Source: a virus
Virus record (IMG/VR): IMGVR_UViG_3300027861_000038
Coordinates: 1-56,591 of that record
Direction: 5' to 3' (one strand)
DNA: 56,591 nucleotides
The notes beneath the pieces were generated by a model. It did not search any database. It saw nothing but the letters and a program-made list of their open reading frames with translations, and was not told the origin of the DNA. Positions 1 to 10,311 of the stretch are shown in pieces; position 1 is the first letter of the stretch; every line of letters begins with the position of its first letter. The position numbers and the translations under genes are program-made.

Positions 1-70
1 AAGGTTTTAGTCGGTGCTTCCGTAAAAAAAAAGGCAGTATGGAATCATTCTTGGTGGATGGTTCTTTGGA
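1..70. repeat. Left copy of terminal redundancy (circular junction)
   Basis: Bases 1-70 match the last 71 bases of the window, with one indel (nine versus ten A in the homopolymer at about 24-32) and two substitutions near the inner end. This means the sequence closes on itself, so the window is a circular or terminally redundant genome opened inside the giant ejection-protein gene. A 70-bp overlap fits an assembly junction better than a long packaging repeat. Confidence 0.85.
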
Positions 71-3000
71 GCCTCAAGAATCTGATGCTGAGGTTAAAAA
101 CTTAGAGTCATTCCTTACTGAGCAATTAGAGGAGACACCAACACAAGAAGTACAACCTAAGTATTATGAAGAGGTAGAGGCTCCGAGCGAAGCTCAGATA
201 CAGGATGCTGCTCAAGCTGACGAGGAGGCTGAAAGGCAATCTCAAGTAAGGGAATTAGGAGGGATTGAAAAGGTAACACAATTTGATGAGGTATACGATG
301 ACCCTGAAACTCAATTTGAAATAAACCTTGAGAACATAACCCCTGAACTTGTAGAGGGTTCAGAGGAAAAAGTTGTCCCATTTCTTAATGAAATATTTGA
401 ACAAGAGGGATTTAAGTTTGAAGAGGTTAGCCCTCTTTCAGACCAAATGTTGGTATACCCTCCCGGTGGAGGAGCACCTAAGCTATTTGAATTAGATGCC
501 AATACAGAGATTGAAGAGAAGTTTTTAAATAAAGGTCTCTATAATCCAAGGTATGCACGTAGAGTTAATCCAACTCTAAGTAAGAATATCGCAAAAGAGC
601 TAAAAAAATTCATTACCGATAACAGAGAAGAGGTCGTACCTGAAGGGGAAGGTAAAATGTTTATGACCGATGCTCGAAGAAAAAATGCAATTAAAGCAAA
701 TAAAGATAGGGAAGCCCGATATAAAAACAATACAAAAGAATACAAGGAGCTAAATGCTTCAATAGAAAAAGATGCCGAGGTATTTAGAGATTTATCTAAG
801 GAAGATATAAACGCAGACCCTGAGACGAGAGAACGATACGAATCTTATATAGATAATATAAAAACCGCAGAGATACAAAGGGAAGCTCTAATTGAAGAGA
901 CTAAGATATTAGCAGAGAAAGGTGTAGAGCTTGACGTTATAGCAGCCAACTCAGCAGAGGCACAGGCTCTTAGAGGAGATTGGCTTGGTGGTCTATACAA
1001 TTCGTTCCTTGGTGGTGTCGGAGATATAGGAGCAGGACTTGCAGGTACAGGCATAGACATAGCAACCAACTTTCAAAAGAATGCAGGCTCAGGTCTTAGC
1101 GATGAGCAGTTTAAAAAAGAGATAATAAGGGTATCTAAAGAGAATGATATAGAGCTTCCTGAGAACGCAGAGGAGATGACCTTAGAGGGATTAGAGAAGG
1201 CTATGGGTGGCAGGGCTTACTCAAGAGCACCTGAAACATACAATGAGCCTACACCATACCTGCAAGCATTTAATAAGGTACTTGATATATCTCGAAAAGG
1301 GAAAAAATATTTTGATGACTATGAGGGTGCAAAAAAAGGTAGGGCGAGAAGTGTATTCTCACGTACAGCAGACTATGCAGACTTAGGTGAGGGCACACTA
1401 AGTGCTATTAGAAAATCAGTAGTAGACGCATTAGGAGATAAGAACACTACAGAGCAATGGGCTGAACTAAAGTCAGAGGGATTCCTTGGTGGAGCTGTAT
1501 TAGGTCTGTCAAGAAGTCTTCCTGCTATGTCGGCTGCACTATTAGGTGGTGTACCGGGCGTATTAGCGTTAGCAGCACAGGCATCTGACTCCATATATAA
1601 AGAGATGGAGAATGACCCTGACTTTGCTGATATATCAGAATCTGAAAAAATGAAGGTGGCATTGCCAATAGCCTTAACGGTTGGTGTACTTGAGAGGGTA
1701 GGTCTTAGAAATGCTATCAGGGGTACAGGTATGCTAAACAAACTTGTATCGAAAGCTATAGGAAAGTCCACAGCAAGGACTACAGCCAAAGAGTTCACGG
1801 ACCTTGTAGAGACAGAGATAGCGAGTGGTGTTGCAAAAGGTCTGATAAGAGCAGGTGCAGCAGGTGCAGCAGAGTTCGAGACAGGATTCCTTCAGGAGAT
1901 AGCAGACGTAACTGTAAAGGATATGTATAATGAATCAAAGGGAAAGAAAATGTTTGACACCCCTGATACATTTGTAGATATGATTTCAGATGCTGCATAT
2001 GCAGGAGCACAGGAGGCAGTAGGTGGCTTTATATTAGGCAGCCCAAGGGCGGTACAGTCAGCAATATCAGGTAACACAGTATTATCTGATGAAGAGTTTC
2101 AATCATTAGAGGCGTTTGTACAAAATCCTGAACTACTTAATGTATATAAAGACAAACTTAAGTCAAAGGTAGCGAGTGGTCTTATGACTTTAAAAGGTGC
2201 TAATAATGAACTTACATCTTTAAAAACAGGGTTAGGTATAATAAGAGATACTGAAGCATTTTTCACAGGAGACGTACCTGTATCAGAAAAATCAGAGGCG
2301 TTCACTCTTGTTAGTAGAAAGAAACAATTACAGCAAGAGATAGAAGGAGCTGACCCTGAGTTGGTTACACCACAGCGAGAAGAACTTAAGAAAGTAAACG
2401 AGAGACTAACAGAAATTTCAAAAATAGATGCCATTCAAGAGCAAAGCACAGAGACGGTGGATGCACAAGAACCTGCCGAAAGTAGCCCAACAATGGGAGA
2501 TACAGTATCCGAAACAGAGACCATTACCGAACCGACTGAAGTCGACAAAGCTAAAGTCGAGGAAGAAGTAGCTTATATAGAAAGAAGGAGAGAGGAAGAG
2601 TTAAACTTAGAAAAACCTTTCAAACAAAAAAATGATGGGAGTGGTTTAGTTGAAATTAAAACAACTGTTACAGAAGAAGATGGTATTAAAAAAACTACAT
2701 TTAAAACAAAAACTACTAATAGAAAAGGAGAATCAAGAGAACTATTCGATAAGGGTTATAATACTATTGATGATTTATTTGAAGATTTAGGTTTTGAAGA
2801 AACTTATGAAGGAGAAGAAAAAGTATTAAGAGATTTAGCACAAGAAGGCAGAATAGCTGTAAAAGAAGTTAGAGAAATTAATGGTGTTTCAGTAGCTTCT
2901 ATTGAAATTGCAGGAAGTGTTCTTGATGTTAGTTTAAATAAAAGAAATAAAGACAACGCTAAATATGATGCTGAAATAGCAGAGGTTAGAGCTGCACAGC

Positions 3001-6000
3001 AAGTCGAGGAAGAGGCAACAACAGAACAAGAGGTAGAAGACTTTGAGGCGTTTATAGAAAGTGATAATGCACAGTTCCAATTGTCTCAGGGTACTACAGA
3101 TGAGAAGACAAAAAAGAAACAGACAAGAGAGGCGTTAAAGGTATTCAAAGAATTAGATAATCAGCCATTAGCTGAAGACGCTGTAGAAGTAGAGCAGCCT
3201 GATGTGGCTACAACACCGGTTAAGGTTGAGGATAACAATAGGCTTGCTAATAAGATTAAAAGGTTTAAGATGATTGATATCATAGGCAGGAAGCTAAACC
3301 TATTAATGGCTGATAAACTAAAAGTAGAACTAAAAGACCCAACGAAGCCATACAGTAAAGAAACCAATCCATATAAAATGATGGGAGGAAACTTCTTTCC
3401 GTTGATGGAAGATATGTTTGGTAAGATTGCGTGGGCATCAATCACAGATGCAGCGACAACAAAGATAATAAAGGGTGCGATGGACGGAGACTACTCTGTG
3501 GTCTACAATATGGGCAACGGTGGTATTATGTCAAATATTATCATAGCTGAGATGTTGGACGAGAAGATACCTGAAGGCAGAAAGGCAGAGTTTTATGAGC
3601 TTATCAAAGACAGGGTTAATGAATCAGGTTTGAAAGACGTTAAGCCTGCAAAAAAACACATAAAGGATAGTACCGATATGAACTCATTCTTTAAGCTATT
3701 ACAAGAAGAGAAGGTAGAGACAAGGGCTGCTGTTATGGAACTTATACTACCTGAAGACTTAGATATAAAGTCAAAGAGCACATTAGAGCAGGAACTACAG
3801 GGGCTTGGCATATCAAGAGATAGTCTAATCGAGGAGACGAGCGAGAGCTTTGCTAAGGACTTACCTACAGGTGCTATCACTATGGTGCTTGAGATTACAA
3901 ATAAGGATGGTATCAAGGTTAGCGAGCTAAAAAAGCAGCTTGATAAAAAACTTAAAAACAAAGAGATAACAGAAAATCAGTACGACAAGGGTATAGAAGA
4001 TATCATAGCGTCTGCAAAGATGACACAAGAGCAGCAAGAGGCTGAGGGTATACCAATCCATAATAACTACCCGTACTATATTAGAGGTAGGGCAGTTGCA
4101 ATGATGGAAGAGACTGTGCCATTCTACAAAGTGATTAAACAATACTCTGATACCCTTCAGGAAAGAGTATTAGGTAGAGACAAGAAGAAGGCAAGAGGAA
4201 TAAAAGAGGGTCTCAAAGATTTTGAGGAAAGAGTATACACCATTATTAACAAAGCTAAGGGAGATAAGGTATCAACAGTAGACAAAAAGGCTGCGATACA
4301 AGAGGTACTTGATTCAGAGGATTTCAAAAAATTAAAAGTTAAGGACAGGAAAGTAATCAAGCCGCTATTAGAGCAGGCTTTGGAATTAAATAGCAAGTCA
4401 AAGATAACCGAGGTGCTTGCAGTAGCAGAGACTCCTTTAGCTAAGATGAGGAGATATAGTGCAGCCGAGGCACAGGCTGCCGCAATGACTTCAGCTATGA
4501 CAACAAGTAGCACAGCGTATGCGATATCTGATTATGTGGCATCTGATTATGAAATATTCTTAAATAGGATTAGCAAGTCATTCCCCAATGTAGAAGTTGT
4601 AAGCACACAAGAAGAGTTTGACGCACTAATTGAAGACGTATATGCTAAGAGTCTGTCAACTAAAAACCAAACTATATATGGTGCTGTATACAGGGGCAAG
4701 CTATATCTAAACCCAAGACAAAGAAACTTCAATACTCCTATACACGAGTATGGGCATATATGGCTTAACACAGCGAAGCAGGAAAGACCTGACCTATACA
4801 AAAAAGGTATGGAGCTTATAACCAAGGACAACGCCTATATAGAACAGATTAAAAATAATCCTGACTACATCCGTGTTGTGAAGCAAATGAAGAAGGGTGG
4901 TGCTACAGATGCTGAGATAGATAGCTACATAAAAGAAGAGGCATTAGCTACAGCCATAGGAGATAAGGGTGAGGCATTCGTTAACGCATCTGTAAAGAGA
5001 AACTTCAAAGAGTGGCTTACTGATTTATTTAAAAACATTCAGAAGTTATTTGGTATATCTACATATACATCAGAGCAACTTCAGGATATCACGTTAGATG
5101 AGTTCTTACAGGGGATTACAGTAGACATACTATCAGGCAAGGAGGTGTTTAAAGATGCGAGTACCAAAGCGTTTTCAGATGCATTGCAGTTGATGACATC
5201 TACCGAGACAAAGGGATTAACCCCAACACAGATAATCCAAGTAGGTAGGGACAACAACTTTAAGGATAGCACTATTAAAGATTATTTAGTAAGGATTAAG
5301 GGCAATAAAGTCAAGGATATAGATGCACTACTAAGCACACCTGTAGACTTATTTTCTGATAAGTTCCCTGAGAGTTTTAATAATATCGAGGGCGGTGCAG
5401 CAAAAGGTACAAGGCTATATGACAGAGTAAATAAATTTGCCAATAAGCTTATACAGAAAAACAATAAGAACACAAGGCTAACAGACTTAGAGTTAAATGC
5501 TAAGGTAGAGGAGTTCGCAAGAGAACAGAAGAAAGACTACATTACTAATAGTCAGCTAAATGATAAGGTAAGAGAGTTTAGAGAAACACTTGAGGCAAAA
5601 AATTCAAAGCGTAAGAAGCCACTAACTGCTTCGCAGATAAACGCTAAGGTAAAAGATTTCAGAGAGTCTGAGATAATAGCAAGGGAAGAGACGAACAGTA
5701 TCATCCAAGAAAATATTACAGAGTTTAAAGACAACCTAACTGAGTCTAATAATAGAAAGGCTCCACTACTTTCAAAGCAGGATATTGTAGATAAGACAAT
5801 AGAGTTCTTAGAGGCACAGCCTGAGTATATAGCCGAGGCTGATACATATACAGTAGGTAGCGAGAAGAAGGGAACCAAGGAGACAAAGAGACGAAAGGGT
5901 TTATCCACACAGCAGGCATCTATGTTAAGCGACTTGCAGAAAGTTATTGGTATTAGACCATCACAGGATATGGCAGCTAAAATCAGTAAGGCTCGAAGGA

Positions 6001-9000
6001 TGATTACGCAAAGGAAAAAAGGTGCAAGAGATTTAAACGCAATAAAAACAGAGCTAAGGAACTTTATCAGGAAGACTATACCAAAAGCCACGTACACTAA
6101 ACCTGAAGTGATAAACTTAATTAGAAAGGTTAGCATTGCGAATGAGGCAAACATTGATAATATATATAATGAGGTATTAGAGTTTACAACGAAGAAGAAT
6201 GTAGAGATACTATCTAAAAATATTAATAAGATTTTAAGTGAGACATTCACTAAGGTTGAAAGCGGTAGGCTCAAAGGTGTAAAGATTGATGTCGCAAGCA
6301 AGGAGAGAATTGATGCAATCAAGAAGATGTTAGCTACTGAAGAGATGAGTGCTGAAGATATTCTTAATGCTAATGTCCTGCTAATGGCAGAGTATGTTGA
6401 ATTGCAACAAAATCCTGAGCCGACTATTGAGAGTCAATCCAAGATGTCAGACATTCAGATAGCAATGGAATACAATAACTCATTGCTAATGGAAGATACC
6501 GATATAAACAAGGTTACCTCTTTGGATTTAGTAAGCACATCTCTTGACGAGCTAATACAGGATGGTGTTACAAGATTAGATAGAGAGCTACAGATGGCTT
6601 CTCAAAAATACAAGGAGACATTTGAGTATATATATGAGGATGTTGTTGGGGAGCGTATTGATATGGACTCTCCTGATGCCAAGACAAGATTAGACAAGGC
6701 AAAAAGAAACAGAGCCACTCAGGCTGAGAGGGAGAGAGTTGCCGGCAATATCAAACGTGCGTTGAACATTATAGGTAGAGGTATATCTAATGTCTTTACA
6801 TCTGCCGAAGCACTCGATGGATTGATGGATAAGATTTCGTCACTACCGGGAGAGATGTTTGGTGGCAGGACTCAGGAGATAGTTACAGATAGGATTGATG
6901 CCGCATCAAGAGAGTTCAAGGGTAGGAAGATGTATGTAAGTGAGAGAATCAGAAAAGAACTTGAAGAAATCTATGGTAAGAAATGGAAGGAAGAGGCAAT
7001 AAAAAACACAAAGACAATTGGTACTGAGATATATAGGGATACACAAGAGATAGCTGATGCAAAGAAAGCATACGAAGCAAATCCTAATAGTGCTACAAAG
7101 GAAAGTTTAGCTAACGCCATATTAAACAATGAATTAATCTTGAGTCCGAATCAGATGTACTATTACTACAATCAATTCAAAGACCCTGCAAACCTTGGAG
7201 CATTCTCAAATATGTTTTCTCTTGAGAGCATTAGTAAGAATGATACACAAGAAGAGAAAGACCGCAAGAATAAAATAAATGAGGCGAACGCTAAGAGGGT
7301 AATGGATGAGGTTACATCTAAGCTGACTCCTGAATTAAAAACATTTGCTGATTGGCAGGTGAATGAGTTTTTCCCTGAGCTGTATGAGAGATATAATCCT
7401 GTATATAAAAAGATATACAGGACCAATATGCCTTGGAATGAGTTCTATGCAGGTATAATATACAGACAGGGAGTTGAGCTTGAGCCAATGGATTTACTCG
7501 CAGGATTAAATAGCTCATCTATGTCAGCAGTTACAGCAGCATCAAGCAAGATAAGGAAAGCTAACAATTTAGAGATAGCTAAGACGGATGGTACGAATGC
7601 ATTAGCAAACTACCTTGAGGATATGGAATACTTTGCAGCATATGCAGAGGTTATAAGAGATGTTAATAAGCTATTTACTAACGAGTATATTTCTGATGCC
7701 ATAACAAGTATGCACGGGAAGACTACAATGAATCTAATAAACGATTCTATTAAGAAGATAGCAAACAGAGGTGTGGCTAATACAACAGCAGACAGCCTTG
7801 TTAATGGTATGAACACCATATTTGCTACATCAAGAATTGGATTGAGTCCTGTTATTGCAGTTAAGCAGTTGACATCTGTATTCACATTTGCTAATGATAT
7901 TGGTATAGGTAATTGGGTAAGCTATGCAGGCAAGAGTATACCTGAGATATCAAAGACTTGGAAGGAAATAGTTGAAAACTCTATATACCTAAAAGATAGA
8001 TATGGCGAACAGATATTAAGAAATATAGAGAGCTATAGTGAGTCGTCAATGAAAGATTTTGTGCCAAACCCTACTAAAGAATTCATTATGAATGTCATAC
8101 TATACAATGTTAAGTGGGGAGATAGGACTGCTATTATGGTAGGTGGTATGCCTAACTATAATTTCTACAAGGCACAGTATAAAAAGAATAATCCCAACGC
8201 TACCGAACAGGATGCTATTGACTATGCCATAGTAAAGTTTGAAAGGGATACAAAGAGAACGCAGCAATCAGGTGACCTTCCTGATAAAGATGTATTTCAA
8301 ACAGGAAGCCCACTTGTAAGGGCAGCGAATATGTTCTTGACAACACCAAAGCAGTATCTAAGAAAAGAGATACAGGCAGTAAGGAATCTTAGCAGGAAGG
8401 TTTCACAATGGGATAAAAATGCAGGTAAGGGTACGGTAACAGAGAACATAAGAACCTTTCTTATGTACCACATATTTATGCCTGTGCTATTCCAATATAT
8501 ATCCGCAGGGCTACCGGGATTGTTTGCTGATTGGGAGGATGAAGATGAGCAAGACTTATTGAGAGCAGGGATACTTGGTAACCTTAATGCATTGTTTATA
8601 ATAGGTGAGGTTATTACAGGCATTGGAGATTATCTTACTCATAAGCCGTGGGCAGGTGAAGGTACTAAGTCAGTTGGTTTACTAAACCTCTCATCACAAT
8701 TGTTTAAAAAAGCAAAGAAGGCAAGAGATGCAAAAGACCTTGAGAAGAAATCTAAATATTGGAATGACTTTATCTTTGAGTCTGCAACAATAACGGGTCT
8801 ACCTGTACCAACATTAACGAGATTGTTTGAAAACATAACAGACATAGGAAGCGATAATGATATGGGTAAGGATGTCTTGAGACTTTTAAACTTTTCTAAA
8901 TACCAAATAGATGGTCCGACTAAGACTAAGGCTAAGGCTAAGACTAAGGCTAAGGATGATAGTGTAAGCACTACACCGGGATACTTTAGGAGGGGTGCTA

Positions 9001-9053
9001 AAAAGAAGAGACGTTCACGAAAGAGGTCTTCAGGTGGGCGAAGATTTTTTTAG
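39..9053 (+). CDS. Giant ejection/internal virion protein with zincin motif (main part)
   Basis: This is the 3004-residue main part of a protein whose first 68 residues lie at 56356-56559, giving about 3072 residues across the junction. The frame joins only if the A-run has ten A as in the right-end copy; the left copy has nine and cuts the frame upstream of the Met at 39. The N-terminus is acidic. Hydrophobic Gly/Ala-rich stretches lie near residues 315-345 and 490-515. A zincin signature HEYGH is at about 1569-1573. About four repeats of a LNxKVxEFRE-type motif lie near 1812-1925. The C-terminus is very basic with Lys-Ala-Lys-Thr and Arg/Lys clusters. It is last in the virion operon after two smaller ejection-type proteins, the position of T7 gp16, but more than twice as long. 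No RNA polymerase motif was seen. The peptidase may cut virion proteins or help entry; that is inference. Confidence 0.75.
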   Translation: MESFLVDGSLEPQESDAEVKNLESFLTEQLEETPTQEVQPKYYEEVEAPSEAQIQDAAQADEEAERQSQVRELGGIEKVTQFDEVYDDPETQFEINLENITPELVEGSEEKVVPFLNEIFEQEGFKFEEVSPLSDQMLVYPPGGGAPKLFELDANTEIEEKFLNKGLYNPRYARRVNPTLSKNIAKELKKFITDNREEVVPEGEGKMFMTDARRKNAIKANKDREARYKNNTKEYKELNASIEKDAEVFRDLSKEDINADPETRERYESYIDNIKTAEIQREALIEETKILAEKGVELDVIAANSAEAQALRGDWLGGLYNSFLGGVGDIGAGLAGTGIDIATNFQKNAGSGLSDEQFKKEIIRVSKENDIELPENAEEMTLEGLEKAMGGRAYSRAPETYNEPTPYLQAFNKVLDISRKGKKYFDDYEGAKKGRARSVFSRTADYADLGEGTLSAIRKSVVDALGDKNTTEQWAELKSEGFLGGAVLGLSRSLPAMSAALLGGVPGVLALAAQASDSIYKEMENDPDFADISESEKMKVALPIALTVGVLERVGLRNAIRGTGMLNKLVSKAIGKSTARTTAKEFTDLVETEIASGVAKGLIRAGAAGAAEFETGFLQEIADVTVKDMYNESKGKKMFDTPDTFVDMISDAAYAGAQEAVGGFILGSPRAVQSAISGNTVLSDEEFQSLEAFVQNPELLNVYKDKLKSKVASGLMTLKGANNELTSLKTGLGIIRDTEAFFTGDVPVSEKSEAFTLVSRKKQLQQEIEGADPELVTPQREELKKVNERLTEISKIDAIQEQSTETVDAQEPAESSPTMGDTVSETETITEPTEVDKAKVEEEVAYIERRREEELNLEKPFKQKNDGSGLVEIKTTVTEEDGIKKTTFKTKTTNRKGESRELFDKGYNTIDDLFEDLGFEETYEGEEKVLRDLAQEGRIAVKEVREINGVSVASIEIAGSVLDVSLNKRNKDNAKYDAEIAEVRAAQQVEEEATTEQEVEDFEAFIESDNAQFQLSQGTTDEKTKKKQTREALKVFKELDNQPLAEDAVEVEQPDVATTPVKVEDNNRLANKIKRFKMIDIIGRKLNLLMADKLKVELKDPTKPYSKETNPYKMMGGNFFPLMEDMFGKIAWASITDAATTKIIKGAMDGDYSVVYNMGNGGIMSNIIIAEMLDEKIPEGRKAEFYELIKDRVNESGLKDVKPAKKHIKDSTDMNSFFKLLQEEKVETRAAVMELILPEDLDIKSKSTLEQELQGLGISRDSLIEETSESFAKDLPTGAITMVLEITNKDGIKVSELKKQLDKKLKNKEITENQYDKGIEDIIASAKMTQEQQEAEGIPIHNNYPYYIRGRAVAMMEETVPFYKVIKQYSDTLQERVLGRDKKKARGIKEGLKDFEERVYTIINKAKGDKVSTVDKKAAIQEVLDSEDFKKLKVKDRKVIKPLLEQALELNSKSKITEVLAVAETPLAKMRRYSAAEAQAAAMTSAMTTSSTAYAISDYVASDYEIFLNRISKSFPNVEVVSTQEEFDALIEDVYAKSLSTKNQTIYGAVYRGKLYLNPRQRNFNTPIHEYGHIWLNTAKQERPDLYKKGMELITKDNAYIEQIKNNPDYIRVVKQMKKGGATDAEIDSYIKEEALATAIGDKGEAFVNASVKRNFKEWLTDLFKNIQKLFGISTYTSEQLQDITLDEFLQGITVDILSGKEVFKDASTKAFSDALQLMTSTETKGLTPTQIIQVGRDNNFKDSTIKDYLVRIKGNKVKDIDALLSTPVDLFSDKFPESFNNIEGGAAKGTRLYDRVNKFANKLIQKNNKNTRLTDLELNAKVEEFAREQKKDYITNSQLNDKVREFRETLEAKNSKRKKPLTASQINAKVKDFRESEIIAREETNSIIQENITEFKDNLTESNNRKAPLLSKQDIVDKTIEFLEAQPEYIAEADTYTVGSEKKGTKETKRRKGLSTQQASMLSDLQKVIGIRPSQDMAAKISKARRMITQRKKGARDLNAIKTELRNFIRKTIPKATYTKPEVINLIRKVSIANEANIDNIYNEVLEFTTKKNVEILSKNINKILSETFTKVESGRLKGVKIDVASKERIDAIKKMLATEEMSAEDILNANVLLMAEYVELQQNPEPTIESQSKMSDIQIAMEYNNSLLMEDTDINKVTSLDLVSTSLDELIQDGVTRLDRELQMASQKYKETFEYIYEDVVGERIDMDSPDAKTRLDKAKRNRATQAERERVAGNIKRALNIIGRGISNVFTSAEALDGLMDKISSLPGEMFGGRTQEIVTDRIDAASREFKGRKMYVSERIRKELEEIYGKKWKEEAIKNTKTIGTEIYRDTQEIADAKKAYEANPNSATKESLANAILNNELILSPNQMYYYYNQFKDPANLGAFSNMFSLESISKNDTQEEKDRKNKINEANAKRVMDEVTSKLTPELKTFADWQVNEFFPELYERYNPVYKKIYRTNMPWNEFYAGIIYRQGVELEPMDLLAGLNSSSMSAVTAASSKIRKANNLEIAKTDGTNALANYLEDMEYFAAYAEVIRDVNKLFTNEYISDAITSMHGKTTMNLINDSIKKIANRGVANTTADSLVNGMNTIFATSRIGLSPVIAVKQLTSVFTFANDIGIGNWVSYAGKSIPEISKTWKEIVENSIYLKDRYGEQILRNIESYSESSMKDFVPNPTKEFIMNVILYNVKWGDRTAIMVGGMPNYNFYKAQYKKNNPNATEQDAIDYAIVKFERDTKRTQQSGDLPDKDVFQTGSPLVRAANMFLTTPKQYLRKEIQAVRNLSRKVSQWDKNAGKGTVTENIRTFLMYHIFMPVLFQYISAGLPGLFADWEDEDEQDLLRAGILGNLNALFIIGEVITGIGDYLTHKPWAGEGTKSVGLLNLSSQLFKKAKKARDAKDLEKKSKYWNDFIFESATITGLPVPTLTRLFENITDIGSDNDMGKDVLRLLNFSKYQIDGPTKTKAKAKTKAKDDSVSTTPGYFRRGAKKKRRSRKRSSGGRRFF
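8927..8957 (+). repeat. Six-base tandem repeat in the giant gene
   Basis: Tandem copies of a six-base unit (ctaagg/ctaaga) encode alternating Thr/Ala-Lys residues just before the Arg/Lys-rich C-terminus of the giant protein. It is a likely length-variable linker in the basic tail. Confidence 0.7.
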
Positions 9054-9087
9054 ATTAGAGACTTGTAACTACCCTATACAGAACATA

Positions 9088-9140
9088 CAGTAGCATTGAG
9101 TTTAATGCCAATGCTGCTGTAAATTCTAAGTATTTTTTTT
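9088..9140 (+). terminator. Terminator after the giant ejection gene
   Basis: An 11-bp stem (9088-9098 with 9109-9119, one G-T pair) and 10-nt loop lie in the short gap between convergent genes. Eight T follow at 9133-9140, about 13 nt after the stem, so it is only a moderate intrinsic terminator for the rightward late operon. The rest of the gap holds nothing else recognisable. Confidence 0.55.
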
Positions 9141-9157
9141 GATTGCTGTTCATTGTA

Positions 9158-9568
9158 TTAAGTTAGTTTAACGCCCTTAGATATGTCGAGGTATCCTATC
9201 TCCTTGGAGATATTATTCCTTCCATTAAAATCAGTATGCCTTGGTAGGTCTTTCATCTCCCACTCAACATCTCCATACTTTAGTAAGTAGAAAGCCCACA
9301 CCCCTTCAGGTGTAGAGTTTATGTATACGGGTCTTGTGCTATTCTCTTTAGCCCTCTTCATTAGTGCATCATACTTTTTCTTCTCAATGATTAGACCATC
9401 GTAGTGCTTTCGTCTGCACTTCAACTCAATGTCCATCTCGTATGCCTTTGATATGCAATCGTGACGAGACATCTCATCATCAGACTTCTCTAAGTCTTCA
9501 ACAAAGTATTCCTTTAGAAAGTCGAACAGCTCTTGCTCCTTGAAAAAAAAATTGTAGTTATATTTCAT
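9158..9568 (-). CDS. Putative PD-(D/E)XK-type nuclease
   Basis: A 136-residue protein and the last gene of the leftward operon. A segment near residues 48-70 reads DIELKCRRKHYDGLIIEKKK, which has the spacing and hydrophobic pattern of the D...ExK core of small PD-(D/E)XK nucleases. A later stretch with Tyr/Trp residues (VYINSTPEGVWAFYLLKYGD) could be the next core strands. It overlaps the upstream gene by 11 nt, suggesting coupled translation, and lies in a replication/nuclease neighbourhood. A role in DNA processing or junction resolution is inferred; the family was not confirmed. Confidence 0.5.
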   Translation of the reverse strand: MKYNYNFFFKEQELFDFLKEYFVEDLEKSDDEMSRHDCISKAYEMDIELKCRRKHYDGLIIEKKKYDALMKRAKENSTRPVYINSTPEGVWAFYLLKYGDVEWEMKDLPRHTDFNGRNNISKEIGYLDISKGVKLT

Positions 9569-9749
9569 CTTCTAATGAAGACTCAATCTCCCTGAGAAAA
9601 GAGATTAAGTCTTTTAGTTCTTTCTTTAGTGGCTTAAATTCTCGGTCAACTAAAGACTCGTATATAACATTAGAAGAGTCGTTGATTGTGTCCATCAGAT
9701 AGTTAATGTGAGCTATTCTCTCTCTGTCGTATGCTGATGGTTTTGCCAT
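9558..9749 (-). CDS. Small hypothetical protein
   Basis: A 63-residue charged protein, predicted mostly helical, with an acidic C-terminus. No family is recognised. It sits 4 nt after the DnaA-domain-IV protein gene and overlaps the next gene by 11 nt, so it is clearly part of the replication operon. Confidence 0.6.
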   Translation of the reverse strand: MAKPSAYDRERIAHINYLMDTINDSSNVIYESLVDREFKPLKKELKDLISFLREIESSLEDEI

Positions 9750-9753
9750 TGTG

Positions 9754-10311
9754 TTATTGTAATCCGTTATAGAAATGAGTTAGCTTCTTCAGAACCCCAT
9801 CTTCTGCCCCAATTCGAGTTCGCTCTTGTATAAGTTTAAATATATCTTGGAGCCTGCCCTTTGTCTTGTAAGATGATTCAATGCTATCCTTTAATTGTTT
9901 CTGCTCGGAATATAATTCATTTATTTTGTTTTGCAAAAAAAAGATTTCCTTAGTTAACTCTGAATTTGTAAATTCAAATATGTGACCCAAGTCATTTACG
10001 AACGATTTCCTAACAACAGCGTAGTCTTCGCTCAATGCCTTGTCTGTTTTCAAGTACCACTCAAATGTTTTTAAGTAGTGGATAATACTTGTGTGGTCTT
10101 TCTTTAGGAACCTTCCTATCTCTGATGGTCCGTATCCTTTCTCGTGCATTATGTAGGAGAACATCATACGTGCCTCTACCTTTTCTTTTGTTCGGGACTT
10201 ATCTTTTATTACATCCACGCCTAAGTGGTGTTGGATAATGTCCTTCAATGCGTTCATTCTTACTGAGTTCTGTGTCTCTTTAGCTGTCTGTGTCTGTGTT
10301 TGTGTTGTCAT
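9754..10311 (-). CDS. DnaA domain IV-like DNA-binding protein
   Basis: A 185-residue protein whose residues about 45-82 match the DnaA C-terminal DNA-binding domain: a helix, then YGPSEIGRFLKKDHTSIIHY, in which GPSEIGR and DHTSIIH correspond to the LPEIGR and DHTTVLH signatures that read DnaA boxes. No AAA+ ATPase domain is present. Downstream is a long coiled-coil-like region (about 115-160). It could mark an origin, compete with host DnaA, or regulate transcription. It overlaps the upstream gene by 32 nt. A second protein of this kind is at 17083-17370. Confidence 0.7.
   Translation of the reverse strand: MTTQTQTQTAKETQNSVRMNALKDIIQHHLGVDVIKDKSRTKEKVEARMMFSYIMHEKGYGPSEIGRFLKKDHTSIIHYLKTFEWYLKTDKALSEDYAVVRKSFVNDLGHIFEFTNSELTKEIFFLQNKINELYSEQKQLKDSIESSYKTKGRLQDIFKLIQERTRIGAEDGVLKKLTHFYNGLQ

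Noticed and set aside
5901-5909. Exact DnaA box TTATCCACA
   Set aside because: It lies alone inside the giant coding sequence with no cluster or AT-rich element; a single 9-mer can occur by chance.
5552-6322. 256-codon minus-strand frame inside the giant gene
   Set aside because: Low-complexity Ser/Leu/Phe-rich product that mirrors the Lys/Glu-rich coding strand; a shadow.
39-9053. Virion RNA polymerase in the giant protein
   Set aside because: No DxDGD-like or other polymerase signature was found on reading; the zincin motif and basic tail fit an ejection protein better.
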